A stretch of 64,000 bases of DNA from Halocaridina rubra. Taxonomy: Eukaryota > Arthropoda > Malacostraca > Decapoda > Atyidae. Position numbers and translations under genes: made by a program. Below are positions 33,297 to 43,649 of this stretch, piece after piece. The stretch's first letter is position 1. Every line of letters begins with the position of its first letter. The notes beneath the pieces were generated by a model that worked only from the letters and a program-made list of their open reading frames with translations, was not told the origin of the DNA and did not search any database. The stretch spans positions 7,501-71,500 of the forward strand of contig JAXCGZ010019245.1 of assembly GCA_037179515.1 (NCBI GenBank), read 5' to 3'.

Positions 33297-33469
33297 CTTG
33301 CCTGTTATATAGTAACTATATTTTTTTTCCTTTACAAATATATAATACAAAGTCAATATTTTTCTGTTAAATAGAACAATATAATATACTGTATTCTTAT
33401 TTCTTTGTTTGTACAAATAAAAAACTGTGTTTAGGAAGAGTAATATGAGACTCATTTATTTGCTCTTGT

Positions 33470-33560
33470 ACGTCACTTTTAATCCCCATTCAAAAGGGGG
33501 TGGACACAAACAGGTTGGAGATGGGGAATGAAGGCGGAAAGCTTTTTCTAACGCCCCAGA
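33470..33560 (-). repeat. SINE-1 partial
   Basis: AATCCCCATTCAAAAGGGGG, then GGTTGGAGATGGGGAATGAA and CTTTTTCTAACGCCCC. Confidence 0.75.
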
Positions 33561-34319
33561 GATGAGACTCAGTAATGGAGCTATATAATAAGATTATTGT
33601 AGGGTCCTATAAAAGATGACATGAAAGAAATATTTGAATGAAATTCACAGATGAGCGTATTGGAAGAGTCTAGTAAGGAGACTTTTGTCTCTCCCTTCTT
33701 CGACATTGATAAAATGGAGTCTTGAGACTCCGGAAATCAGATATGATAAAGAGAAAAATAAAAGAAATTGTCATGGACATAAAATATAAAATACTTAACA
33801 GCAATAATAATTGTCGAATATAAAACAGATCACGAAGGTCGTAATGCCTGAAGCCGATCAATGCATTTTGAATTACTCGGAACATATTTTGCAATCATAT
33901 TACAGTATTATTAAACTCATGAACAAATACAGTACTCGAACATCCATCCCAAGTTTGTACTATGTATTTCAGTGATAATTTATTGCGTAATCAAAAATTA
34001 TAGTGTAATCACAAATCTTTTTCTTCAACATCATCACTCTACACTCACTTGTAAAATCCATATTACAATATTTACCGATTTGCATTCGTAATGCAGGTTA
34101 AGTTAGGCAATATTCCCATAAAGTAATGTGTTTCTGCGAATACCATATCAACGAAAAACTTTGCTTTAAATTACAGAAAATAGGATGCATAATTCCCCTT
34201 GAGGGAGGGGGACTAGAATACTTCCTCAGTGTTCCCCTTGCGTGTTGTTAAAGTCTACAACAAGGGGTGGAACGAGGGGAATGGAAATCCCCTTCCTCCG
34301 TATTTTCTTTCTGCAAAGT
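33561..34319. other. AT-rich spacer
   Basis: A GC-richer stretch at 34190-34310 has CCCCTTGAGGGAGGGGGA and an inverse CAAGGGGTGGAACGAGGGGA. No gene is seen. Confidence 0.45.
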
Positions 34320-34324
34320 TAGGG

Positions 34325-34640
34325 TATTTTGCTAAATTCACATAAATGTAGAAATTAAAAGCGTAATTCATATATGAGAGTATAGCAGTGTACTCGTGTT
34401 TTCTCTCTCGGTTGTCTCACTGCAAGAAAAACTTCAGACAGAGAGAGGGGTTGTCAGATCACCTCGCTCCCCGGCAAACCGAAAATTTAGAACGCTGTTT
34501 TTAGATTCACATACGTGGAAATAAAAGTGTAATTATTTTACTCATGTTTTCTCTCTTGGTTGTCTCATTGCAAGAAAGCTTCAGACAGATAGAAGGGTTG
34601 CCAGATGCTCCCACTCCCCTACAACAAATACGGAACACAG
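34325..34640. repeat. Direct duplication, about 165 bp
   Basis: Two copies share ATAAAAGTGTAATT-type sequence, CTCGTGTTTTCTCTCTCGGT, TGTCTCACTGCAAGAAA, CTTCAGACAGA and GGTTGTCAGAT, with point differences. Confidence 0.8.
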
Positions 34641-34689
34641 AGGAAGTATTCTTTCTCTCTCAACATTCATCCTTTGGTTGTGACACCCT

Positions 34690-34860
34690 GCTGGCCGAGC
34701 CAAACCACACACATTTACTAGCAGCTAATATACCTCTATCACTCCTCTTAGCTCCTTTGAGCTAAAGAAATGCCACATTTACCTCCATCTCATGCTTAGG
34801 TCACCCACCCACAGGGTAGGTGGAGAAGGATCTTCAGCCATGAGGCATGTGAAAGCATTA
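34690..34860. repeat. Repeat family R copy
   Basis: CTCCTCTTAGCTCC, AGGTCACCCACCC, ACAGGGTAGGTGGAGAAGGA and CTTCAGCCATGAGGCA match the family order. Confidence 0.65.
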
Positions 34861-35515
34861 TGTATGAAATACGGAAATTTAATAATAATAAGACGTGGCT
34901 GTTACCCGTTTTCTTCATATTGAGGATCGAATGACAATAAAATCAGACTTGTTGAATACCTGTCTGTTACACGTCCTGACCTCTACAAGCATAAACGATC
35001 GTACTGTATTTTCACAAATAATTTCGCTTTTAAGAACACCTTGTAGACTGCGAGACCTCCTGTAAAATTAGTCTTTCTACAGGTCCAAATACAAGTATAG
35101 GTCTCTTGAGTCTCTTTACAGTATGCTGTACTTGTAGAATTCAGCAACCATACACAAATATGCTTAAATATTTTCACAGTTTCTTTTAAGCCTAATTGTT
35201 TTTGACACTGAATAACAAAGTTGTGTATATGATAGTATGTGTATTCCATTAAACTTTGCAACATATTAGCAACTTCTTACAGTAATAAGGAGAGATTTTA
35301 GTGTCTTTTCTGAATTATAAACAAGGATTTTACTTAGAAGAATGAGAGATCACAGTTCCACAAGGTTTCATTTCTTAATTTTAAAATGATTTTTCTCGAG
35401 AAAAACATATAAATGAGCGTCAGAGGGTTGTTCTATTTTTCTAGTGGGTCTTCGAAGATTATCTAGAAGGTAGCCAAGATTTTTCGTTAGGGTATCGTCT
35501 ACAGTTCCATTTTAT
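34861..35515. other. AT-rich spacer
   Basis: No gene is supported. A 93-codon open frame on the minus strand here has no recognisable features. Confidence 0.4.
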
Positions 35516-35658
35516 TTTGTCACAATTAGTCCCCGTGTGAATGGGATGGATACAGACAAGATAGAGCTGGGGAATTAAAGATGCATGCCCTTTCTAACGC
35601 CCAACGATGGGGTCGCATCCCAGCTCGCATGTTCTACCACTGAATACCGCAGCATTAG
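35516..35658 (-). repeat. SINE-1 copy, left member of a head-to-head pair
   Basis: TTAGTCCCCGTGTGAATGGG, AGATAGAGCTGGGGAATTAA and CGCATGTTCTACCACTGAAT run from tail to head. Confidence 0.8.
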
Positions 35659-35785
35659 CACAGTGGTTTAGAGCATTTGACTCAGGAAGTAACAGACCCA
35701 CGTTAGAGCTCTCTGAGGGCCATCCAGTCTAAAGTCCTCAGCTTCAACCTGTGTCCACCCTCATTATAGGGAACAATAGTGACAC
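35646..35785 (+). repeat. SINE-1 copy, right member of the pair
   Basis: The head CCGCAGCATTAGCACAGTGG with TTTAGAGC is followed by GGAAGTAACAGACCCACGTT and CAGCTTCAACCTGTGTCCAC. Confidence 0.8.
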
Positions 35786-36330
35786 AAAATTAGTAAAAAA
35801 AAATTAATTTAAAGTTCAATACATGAATATCTATTCTCTCTTTCCACTGTTATCCATCTAATGTAATAATTTCTTATTTGTGATAAGTTCTTTTTTTTAT
35901 ATTCTGCAAATTATATTTCATATATAACTTTTTTAAGCCTTATAGAAAAGTCTTAGTTATCAGCACATTAATAATTAACTGTTATGTGGAATGAAGTTAT
36001 CTGTCCTTCATAGCATCGTCAGACCTTTTTCTATATTTCCTGGTTTCAATTCAACGAACTCCGGAACACATGAACTAAAACCCTTTTCTTCACTTTGAAA
36101 CTCAACTCCAGAGAAAACGTCAACAAAGTCAACAACACGCACTGATATTAGAGGCAGGAAAAAGGCCAATTCACAGTTGCAAGATTCGCTGGGAGCGAGA
36201 GGCAGCAACGCATCTCTCCGATTCTGAGATTCCTGAAAAACGAGATGAGCTTATTAGAAAGACACAAATAAAGAATATCTAAATAGGAAGACAAGCAAAA
36301 TAAGTTCCAATTTTCTCAATTATCCGAACT
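35786..36330. other. Spacer with an unassigned open frame
   Basis: On the minus strand a 66-codon frame (36208-36008) follows an acceptor-like TTTTTCAG near 36235. It does not resemble the missing BRMS1 C-terminus in any frame, so it is left unassigned. Confidence 0.3.
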
Positions 36331-36432
36331 CTGTGGCTCAGCTCTTACTAATGCCCCCATGTGGTAACCAAACATGGGATTGTCATTTCCGGAGTTGAGG
36401 CCTCTAACCATTGCAATACAGTTGTCTCCTAG
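36330..36432 (-). repeat. SINE-1 head part
   Basis: TAATGCCCCCATGTGGTAAC, ACATGGGATTGTCATTTCCG and GAGTTGAGGCCTCTAACCAT match the family head reversed. Confidence 0.75.
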
Positions 36433-36717
36433 TATTTAATACTGTTTTAGGTAATTAGAAGTAAAAAAAAAAAAACACCCAACCTCCTGCTGTTGGCAGA
36501 AGACAATAGAAACGAAAAGTAATTAATATAATTATTTTTCTATTTTATGCAGACTTGACAGAAGGGTTCTGTTGTTCTAATGCAAACCTCAGCCCATGCA
36601 AGCTCACACATCTAACGATCTGTTTATGATTCAGAGTTGGCAGAGACTAGCATATGCCCAATACTACTTATGCGTACCCCCAGAGAAGTTATGCAATTAT
36701 GCTTTACAATACGTTGT

Positions 36718-37800
36718 AGCAGCTCAGGGAAAAGACTAATGCTGGTTTGATCCTGCCTCGTCACATTAGGTAAGGCATCCAGTTTTAATCTCCCAGCTCC
36801 AACATGTCTGTTCCTTCTCCCATTCAAATGGAGACTAACTTCTTCTACTTCTTTGTCTACATCTTTTCCCACTTTTATGTTGGGTCGATGTTTCTGGCCA
36901 GTGTTCTCCATATGTTCCTGTCCCATACCTCATCACCCAACAAACCTTTAGACCTCAGGTCATCATTGATGCGATCCATCCACCTACACTTTGGTCTACC
37001 CCTCCCTCTCCTACCCTGTATATCCATTTCCATCACCCTCCTCCCAACATACTGTTCATCCCTCCTAACAACATGACCATACCATCTTAGTCTACTTTCT
37101 TGTATCTCATTTGATATTTTTCTAACTTTTGAGGTACCTCTAATTACCTCGTTTCTGATCTTATCGCTTCTTGTCACCCCACACATCCATCTCAACATCC
37201 TCATCTTTGCCACATCCAGTTTTTTTTCTTGTGTCTTCTTTATTGCCCATGTCTCAGCTCCATACATCATCGCAGGTCTCACAACTGTCTTATGCACCTA
37301 AACCCTCAACTTAATCCCTATTCTCCTGTCGCACAGCACCCCAGACACTTTCTTCCAGTTCTTCCACCCCGCTTGTATTCTGTGGGTTATTTCTGACTCT
37401 AGGTCACCATCCTCTGCTACTGTTGATACCAAATACTTGAACTTTTCAACACCTCCCCCTGCAAACTGACCTCCCCATCGTCATCATCTCTCAACCTCAA
37501 GTACTCTGTCTTCTTCCTGCTGATTCTCAGTCCTCTATCCTCCATCACTCTTCTCCACTCCTCAAGCTTCTCCTCCACTACTTCTCGTCTGTTGCTACAC
37601 ATTACAATGTCATCTGCAAAGAGCATACACCATGGTGACTGATCTCTAATACCCTGGGTTACTACATCCAAGACCAGATCAAATAGATATGGACTCAAAG
37701 CAGACCCTTGATGCAGACCAACACTTACTGAGAGATTTTTCATCAAGCCCACACTTCTCTTAACTGTGGAGACTAACTGTGACACGTAAAATATTGCACT
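36718..37800 (+). repeat. SINE-1 copy split by a LINE
   Basis: The left part 36718-36840 ends TTCAAATGGAGACTAACT. The right part resumes TGGAGACTAACTGTGACACG and TAAAATATTGCAC at 37767-37800. The 12-bp TGGAGACTAACT is present on both sides. Confidence 0.92.
36841..37766 (-). mobile_element. RTE-type LINE insertion, 926 bp, 5'-truncated
   Basis: Minus-strand frames encode the end of a reverse transcriptase: GLHQGSALSPYLFDLVLD, MLFADDIVM with the FADD catalytic motif, then RPAMMYGAETWAIKK, SRLRWYGHVVRRDE and GRGRPKCRWMDRINDDLRS. Between the first frame (ending 37417) and the second (from 37297) there is a frameshift and an in-frame stop, so it is dead. The 3' end is rich in GAAGAAG on the minus strand. 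Flanks are exact 12-bp duplications at 36829-36840 and 37767-37778. Confidence 0.93.
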
Positions 37801-37869
37801 CTAAATCCTTAAGTGTGAGCTAAGCACTGTTCCACTGAGCTCAGAGCACACTGCTCTATCATAGTATAT

Positions 37870-38044
37870 TTGCTTCATGTGTCAATAATTGTTCCCATCA
37901 TGGAGGGGACACAGAGATTGAAATTAGGAAATTTGGCAGGATGCCCTTCCTAACACCTAGCAGTGGGCTCGATCGCGAATAAGTCGTCCCTTCTGTCAAG
38001 CATTCCTAACTCGCATGCTCTACCACTGAACTACCGCAAACCCC
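37870..38044 (-). repeat. SINE-1 copy, near full length
   Basis: GTTCCCATCATGGAGGGGAC, GCAGGATGCCCTTCCTAACA and CATGCTCTACCACTGAACTA identify it. Confidence 0.82.
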
Positions 38045-38420
38045 AGGACAAACAACGAGTACATGCACTATAATGTTAATTCATGTTTCATAAAAGGATA
38101 AACCATTAAATTACTTAAGTATAATCTAATGTTATAATATGCTTCTAAGTACCCTTAATAAACAAATACTCATTAACAAGCAAAGGCGAGTACAGGGTTT
38201 ACCTATAAGACAACTACACGTGCCAAGAACACAAGCTTACCCGGTTAAAACGATTCAGTATAGTGTCTCGGAGAGGTTATTTTCCCAACTGGAAAGACAG
38301 AGAACGTGGGTTATGGATAAAGTATTATTAGTACTGTTAGAGGGATCGTGTAAAGATGAGTAACTCGAGAATCCCAAGTAAAGTTAAATAATCCCATAAA
38401 ATAACTTGCAAAGAAAGATA
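38045..38420. other. Spacer, no gene recognised
   Basis: A 74-codon plus-strand open frame (38139-38363) has no recognisable motif and is not called. Confidence 0.35.
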
Positions 38421-38450
38421 GGTTAGGTTGGGTTAGGTTAGGTTAGGTTA
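38421..38450. repeat. Interstitial TTAGG telomere-like tract
   Basis: Six GGTTA units with one mismatch. TTAGG is the common arthropod telomere repeat. Confidence 0.75.
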
Positions 38451-38987
38451 AAAGAGTATCCCTGGGGTTACACTTCTTCACAAGATCTTTGATACTGAAC
38501 CACTGCCTGCATTCATTGCACTGATGTCATTATTGTACATTGGTTCAGAGTTTGAATTCACAATATACTTAGGATATGACTTTGAAAAAAAATAAAAATA
38601 AAACAGCAACTTTCAACCACTGCGCAGCAAAATTCTGTACTGGAGTGCTGTGAAGAGTTTGCAAGTACGCTGTGAGTTTATTGAAAGGTAAACCAACGTA
38701 ATTAATCTAACCTCAGCGAATGGAGCTAATACTGTACCGAAGTACTGATTATTTCCTCAAGCAATATACAATTTAATAAACATTACTGATTTTGTTAAAA
38801 ATATGTTGTATATATCTCGCAACCAATACTGAAATTTCAATAATTTAAAAAATATTTTTTAATATATCGTATTCCACTGTAGCCAACTGTATGCCCAAAG
38901 CTGAATAAAAAACCCACACAATCTGACTATTACTTGTTTTATTTTTTCTTGAAAAACTGATAGCATACATTTCAATGTATGTGTCGC
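38451..38987. other. AT-rich spacer
   Basis: No gene or clear element is seen. Confidence 0.45.
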
Positions 38988-39245
38988 TATGAATCCCCAT
39001 TTGAATTTGGGGTGGACACTTGACAAGTTGGAGCTGGGGAATTAAGGTTGGATGTCTTTCCAAACACCTTGTGGTAGGCTCAAAAAGGGGTTTGTCACTT
39101 TCTAAGTCAAGCGTTCTAACCACTGCGCTACCGCAGTCCCCAACAGCGTACCTTACAATTCTGGGGCCTCGCGGTGGGCTTGAAAATGCGTTTGTCACGT
39201 CCCAAGTTGAGCGCTCTTATCACTGCACTACTGCGGTCCTTGACA
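38988..39245 (-). repeat. SINE-1 copy with duplicated head
   Basis: A near-complete copy (38988-39143; AATCCCCATTTGAATTTGGG, GGCTCAAAAAGGGGTTTGTC, CACTGCGCTACCGCAGTCC) is followed by a second head segment (39144-39245; GCGTTTGTCACGTCCCAAGT, CACTGCACTACTGCGGTCC). Both are followed by GACAGCGTACNTTACA-type sequence. Confidence 0.82.
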
Positions 39246-39610
39246 GCGTACTTTACAGTACTGGGGCCTTATTCAATGTGACGTCAATTGAAAAAGAACG
39301 AAAATTGCAGTTCTAGAGCATTAATACAATAGTAAATGGACTCCTGCGTGATACGTGTGGATTAAGTTCACGAAATCTGTCACACAAGGAGACAAAAAAT
39401 ATAGGGCGCTAAAATATGCCCCCAAAAAATCAATAGTTGTGAATTCAATCTCTTTTTCATCAGAAGAAACCAGGAAATAGGTTAAGGATTGTGTACAAAG
39501 TAGGCATAAAATAACTTAGGCCTACTACCTGAAATACCACAGATTCAGAAACATGGAAACCATAGAAATTTTAATGAGCTAATAAAATTCATTTCTAAAT
39601 TATTCATATT
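39246..39610. other. AT-rich spacer
   Basis: A TGACGTCA (CRE-like) palindrome lies at 39279-39286, of unknown relevance. No gene is seen. Confidence 0.4.
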
Positions 39611-39614
39611 CTTA

Positions 39615-39905
39615 ATCCTTAATACCTATAGTGTACAGAATACCTATAAACTACTACACCTATACAGTATACAGTACAGTATACCTCTGCATTACACATA
39701 TACAATATTTATATACAGTACTAAACATCTATACAGTTTACAGTATATATACATAGTACCAAAATCCTATTTGGTATACAGTGCTGAACACCTATACAGA
39801 ATACTGTATACCCATACAGTACTGAACACTTAAACATAATACTGTATACCTATACAGAATATATACACAATACTGTGTCAAAATCTGAGCAGTATACTGT
39901 ACATA
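39615..39905. repeat. Minisatellite of CTATACAGTATACAGTACT type
   Basis: Short units of ACCTATACAGAATACTGTAT and TACAGTACTGAACACCTATA recur about 10 times. Confidence 0.75.
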
Positions 39906-40194
39906 TAAAGTACATGTTAGTCACTAACACTGCTGTTATACATTTAACCCTCCAATAAAATGCCTAAATGTTAGTTTTTTCTTCTTAAGATCTGCTTTCA
40001 ATAAAAAATATTAAGTGTGTGACTAGAACACTGGAAGTTCCTGAATATCATAATCATTACATCCAACACCCTGCGACACAAAGGGCCTCAAAATGTACAA
40101 ATAAAAAGTTTGAGCTAATATCCATGTACACGTTCTTCCACAAATGTATCAGTAATGTGATATACGTACACATACTTTCATAATGGCCGCCATC

Positions 40195-40290
40195 CCTTGT
40201 AAGGGATGGTGGCAGAGTCAAAGTATGTACACTTGCCAGAAGCCACACATACCTCGATCACTCCTCTTAGCTCCTTAGGGTTAAAAGGAC
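40195..40290. repeat. Repeat family R copy abutting BRMS1 exon 5
   Basis: TTGTAAGGGATGGTGGCAGA, GTCAAAGTATGTACACTTGC and CTCGATCACTCCTCTTAGCT run up to the donor side of exon 5. Confidence 0.65.
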
Positions 40291-40294
40291 ATAC

Positions 40295-43200
40295 GTACAT
40301 TTCGTTTTCCTTTTGGATGCAGTGAGAGCTTTCTTTATCGTCGTCCAGTCGTCCACAATATCGGCTTCTTTTAGCATATATACAATATAAGGACCAGACA
40401 CTGTGGTGGGTTTTTTCCGTCTTCTGTCCGTCGAGCTATTTGACCCCTGAGAAAAGAAAGAAAAGTACACTAAATCAGAAATATTAATTAATAATGGTTT
40501 ATCTACAAGAGGATTCATAATATTGACATATGGATATTGGCAAGTGTATGCTTTGACTTGGCCACCCCCTTACAAGGGGAATGGTAACTACCGTATATGT
40601 ATGTAAGCATACAATGTTAGGGTGCATCTTCACTGGAGAACTAACAATTAAATATAGCAATTAGCTATCTTAATTTTCAGCTGAGAACTGACAATTAATT
40701 GTTGCAGTTGCCTGTCCTAATTTTCATCTGAGAAATAACATTTAATTGTAGCAAAGACCTGTCTTAATTTTCACCTGCGAAATAACAGTTAACTGTTGCA
40801 ATTACCTGCCCTAATTTTCACCTGAGAACTAACATTTAATTGTAACACTACCTGTGTTCATTTTCAACTGAGAAATAAGACCTAATTACATCTGCTACCT
40901 GTCTTAAATGGCGTCGTTTCCGACACAGGTTCTGCTCGGCCCAAACTTGGCTGGTCACATCTACGTTATTTCTGTCCTCCTCCAAACGACGAATCTTTTC
41001 CTCCAGTTCGCTCTCGATCATATCCCACAACATTACTTTCTCATTCTGCAAGTGTAGAACTGGGGTTTAATTTTAAAGGTAGGAGTTGTAGTTTTCCATA
41101 AAGCACTGTTTTATGTCACAAAAAGTCCCCATTCAAATGGGATGGTGGATACAGACATGTCAGAGCTGGAAGGGAGATAGAGGCTGGAGGCCCTTCCTAA
41201 TGCCCTGCGGTGGGATTTGATGTACTTACTGTTACAAATTAAAAGGTAAACACTATTACTTTGAGCAATGAAGGTCACTGGATATTTACACAAAACAAGA
41301 TTTTTCACCATTTATTTTGATAACACGCACCTCGAAGTTTTGCTTGGCGGCCATAACTTCAGCCTCATATTTGTTTTGAATATTTTGTAAACGATACTGC
41401 CTAAGAATGCAGGCGACTTCCAGGCGTACGCGCATGGCCTCCTGGAGTTCCTCAAGGGGCATCAGGTACTCGGTAGCCTGTCCTATTCTTACTTCCTCAA
41501 GTTTGGCTTCGACTTGGGTGACCCGCTCTCGATACAGTCTGCATGTGAAAGAGACAGGTCAAGTTGATGAATTCATCTCAACCATGGACAACAAGGGGCA
41601 AAATGAGAGAACAGTACATAATTAATATTAACAATAATAATAGGAGAAATGTTTTTAATGCCATAAATAATAGGGAAATTTTTTTTTTACAAAAATATGA
41701 AACACCTTTTCAATACAAATATGTGTATGGAACAATAATAACAGGTCCTTATTATAAATGATACCTTCTGCATAAATAGAACAAACTTTTAATACCGATA
41801 TGACGGTGAAACAATAATATTTATTTCTTTGTGTTATGCACGATGCCCACTTTAGATCAAACAAGGTTGTCCCAATTGTGAAAAGTGAGCTAAGGCACAA
41901 GAGTTTCATGGCTTCAAAATGACCCAATATGGGTGTTCAGGGGCTGTCGATGCAGCTTTGTGTTGACATTGAGTAACTGAAAGGAGCAATAAATTAAATT
42001 TTGATTGTTAGGTGTTGTTTTAATGTTCCTTGATGAGTAAAGGTTTTCTGCCATATAGTGTAGTGGGTGAAACTGGTTTGTGGAGGTGAAGGGAATGATG
42101 ATAGCGTGGGAAGGATGGGGAGATTAGGGGGAAAGGGTGTGAAAAAAGTAGGGAATGGAAGCCAATTACCTATATAAACAACAAACACATATAAGTACAC
42201 AAAGGCCATATACTTACTGTTCTATAAGTAAAGACAAGTGCTGAGAATTACAGACAAGAATTTGAAAACACGAGAGCTTGTCTAAGTGTTCCTAAATGTT
42301 CAAATAAAGAAAATGGATAAATAAAGCTATATAAACAACAAACACATGTAAGTAAACAAAGACCATATACTTACTGTTCTCTAAGTAAAGAGAACTGCTG
42401 TTCTAGATCTGAGAGGTCAGCAAGGTATTCCCCTCGTCGTCTGTCGCATTCTTCTTCGTCTAATTCTGCGAAGGAAAACGGGGATATATTTAATGACCTA
42501 CTAAAGTATCATAGGTTTCAAAGGAGACCCTGCTACTGCTGAGGTCTGTGGGTAAATAATTCTATTTTTGGGTCTAAGGATTTTACTGTTAGGCATGCAA
42601 GGATTTTCGAGAAAATTTGGTTTTTACTAATGCACTCTTTTATGTCAAAATTAGTCCTCATGTATGAGGGTGGACACAAACAAACTGGAGCTTGGTAATT
42701 AAGGCTGGATTCCCTTCCTAACACCCCGCAGTAGACTCAATTGCATGTCTGTTACCTCCCAAGTCGAGCATTCTGACCACTTGGCCACTGTGGGGGTGCT
42801 GTGTGGTTGCAAAATCTATGAAAACTTTGGCTCTCTTGATTATCAGCAAAGAAACATGATTCAGGGTTGATGTTCTTTTAAATACTGATTCTAATATATT
42901 GTTTACATTTTATGATATGCCTAAATAGGTTCTCTTTCACATTAAGTTACCTTCGGATAATATAATAATATTCGGTAAATATTTACTTTCACCCTGCTTG
43001 TTTGGTGAGAGTCTTGTGAAATCTGTTATAATATTTGGTTAGGTTAGTTCACCCCAGATATGACTCAAGTTGATAATTAAAATTAAGATCTTGTAAACAT
43101 GAGTAACCCCAGGGTGCTCTAGGGATACTTATAAGTACAAAAAAGTCACCTAACCTACAAAATAATGGGGTTATTAAACTTTACGTGGGGTTCAGGGGTT

Positions 43201-43649
43201 ACTCATCTTTAAAAGATCCTTGTTTTTTTAGTCGTTTTGGATATTTTTTAAATATTTTGAATTTTCATTTCACTCATCAGGGATGTAAACTATGTATTTA
43301 TGGCAACAAATGATGTAGATTCATTTTATGCACCCTTCCATAACTCGCTCCTGTCTAAACACCCAAATTCACCCTGTTAAGGTATGCAACGCTTCAAATT
43401 TGACTTAGGTGGGGTGGGCTGGGTTGGGTTCGTTAGGTAAAATTTTGTCGAAAAAGAGAATGGGTGCATAAAATAAATATTTACCCAGTCTTTTACGCAA
43501 GTATTATTACCTGAAGAATCATCGGACTCCGATCCATCGGATGATATAGATTCATCCATGGAACTTCCCTCGGAATCAGATTCCTGGTCTTGATCCCCAT
43601 CATCGTTGTCGCTCTCGTTGTGATCGCGGTGCCTTTTAACACCCGGCAT
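40295..43649 (-). CDS. BRMS1L: BRMS1/BRMS1-like Sin3-HDAC subunit, 3' end not found
   Basis: Exons on the minus strand are 43649-43511, 42465-42375, 41538-41331, 41045-40899 and 40446 to about 40295, in one continuous frame of about 245 codons. Seen: an acidic Ser/Asp/Glu N-terminus (residues 1-46), a coiled-coil segment with [20 protein letters not shown] and [18 protein letters not shown], the conserved [18 protein letters not shown] in exon 4 (about residues 157-174), and [18 protein letters not shown] in exon 5. This order is that of BRMS1L and its Sds3-family relatives, nuclear subunits of the Sin3-HDAC co-repressor. The exon 5 donor is either GTACGT (exon end 40299) or GTATGT (exon end 40295). 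The family's C-terminal DGEWY and VWFKRPDG segments were not found downstream, so the last exon or exons are missing from my reading. BRMS1 and BRMS1L cannot be separated here. Two of its donors lie in duplicated sequence. Confidence 0.88.
40530..40615. repeat. Repeat family R fragment in BRMS1 intron 4 flank
   Basis: AAGTGTATGCTTTGACTTGG and CCCTTACAAGGGGAATGGTA match the core at 3990. Confidence 0.6.
40630..40905. repeat. 47-bp minisatellite anchored on the exon 4 splice donor
   Basis: Six units run on the minus strand from the end of exon 4 into the intron. The donor-equivalent G lies at 40898 (the real donor, CAG/GTAGCA), 40851 (CAG/GTAGTG), 40805 (CAG/GTAATT), 40758 (CAG/GTCTTT), 40711 (CAG/GCAACT) and about 40664 (degenerate). 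The spacing is 46-47 bp throughout. Each unit continues with TCTCAGxTGAAAATxA. Confidence 0.88.
41105..41230 (-). repeat. SINE-1 copy in BRMS1 intron 3
   Basis: AGTCCCCATTCAAATGGGAT, GACATGTCAGAGCTGGAAGG and CCCTTCCTAATGCCCTGCGG. Confidence 0.8.
42170..42243. repeat. Partial duplicate of BRMS1 exon 2 donor region
   Basis: These 74 bp match 42327-42400 at about 90 percent, including the last 29 nt of exon 2 and its ACA/GTAAGT donor. The copy lies 157 bp further into intron 2. It has no evident acceptor. Confidence 0.88.
42645..42805 (-). repeat. SINE-1 copy, near full length, BRMS1 intron 1
   Basis: TTAGTCCTCATGTATGAGGG, AATTAAGGCTGGATTCCCTT, CCTAACACCCCGCAGTAGAC and GTCGAGCATTCTGACCACTT. 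Confidence 0.85.
42806..43510. other. BRMS1 intron 1, remainder
   Basis: It holds AT-rich DNA and a short GGTTAGG-type patch. No further element is recognised. Confidence 0.45.

Noticed and set aside
34983..35264. 93-codon minus-strand frame
   Set aside because: Composition is that of the AT-rich spacer, and no homology pattern or splice signals are convincing.
36008..36208. 66-codon minus-strand frame with an upstream acceptor as a possible last BRMS1 exon
   Set aside because: Neither phase from exon 5 joins it to anything like the family's C-terminal DGEWY and VWFKRPDG segments; one phase gives an immediate stop.
38139..38363. 74-codon plus-strand frame
   Set aside because: It has no motif, no splice context and no repeat relationship that would support coding.
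39279..39286. TGACGTCA as a promoter element
   Set aside because: No gene start is nearby, so it is probably a chance occurrence.
42417..43649. CRISPR-like arrays or prokaryotic operon structure anywhere in the window
   Set aside because: GT-AG introns, Pol III tRNA genes and eukaryotic retroelements exclude a prokaryotic reading; tandem repeats here lack unique equal-length spacers.
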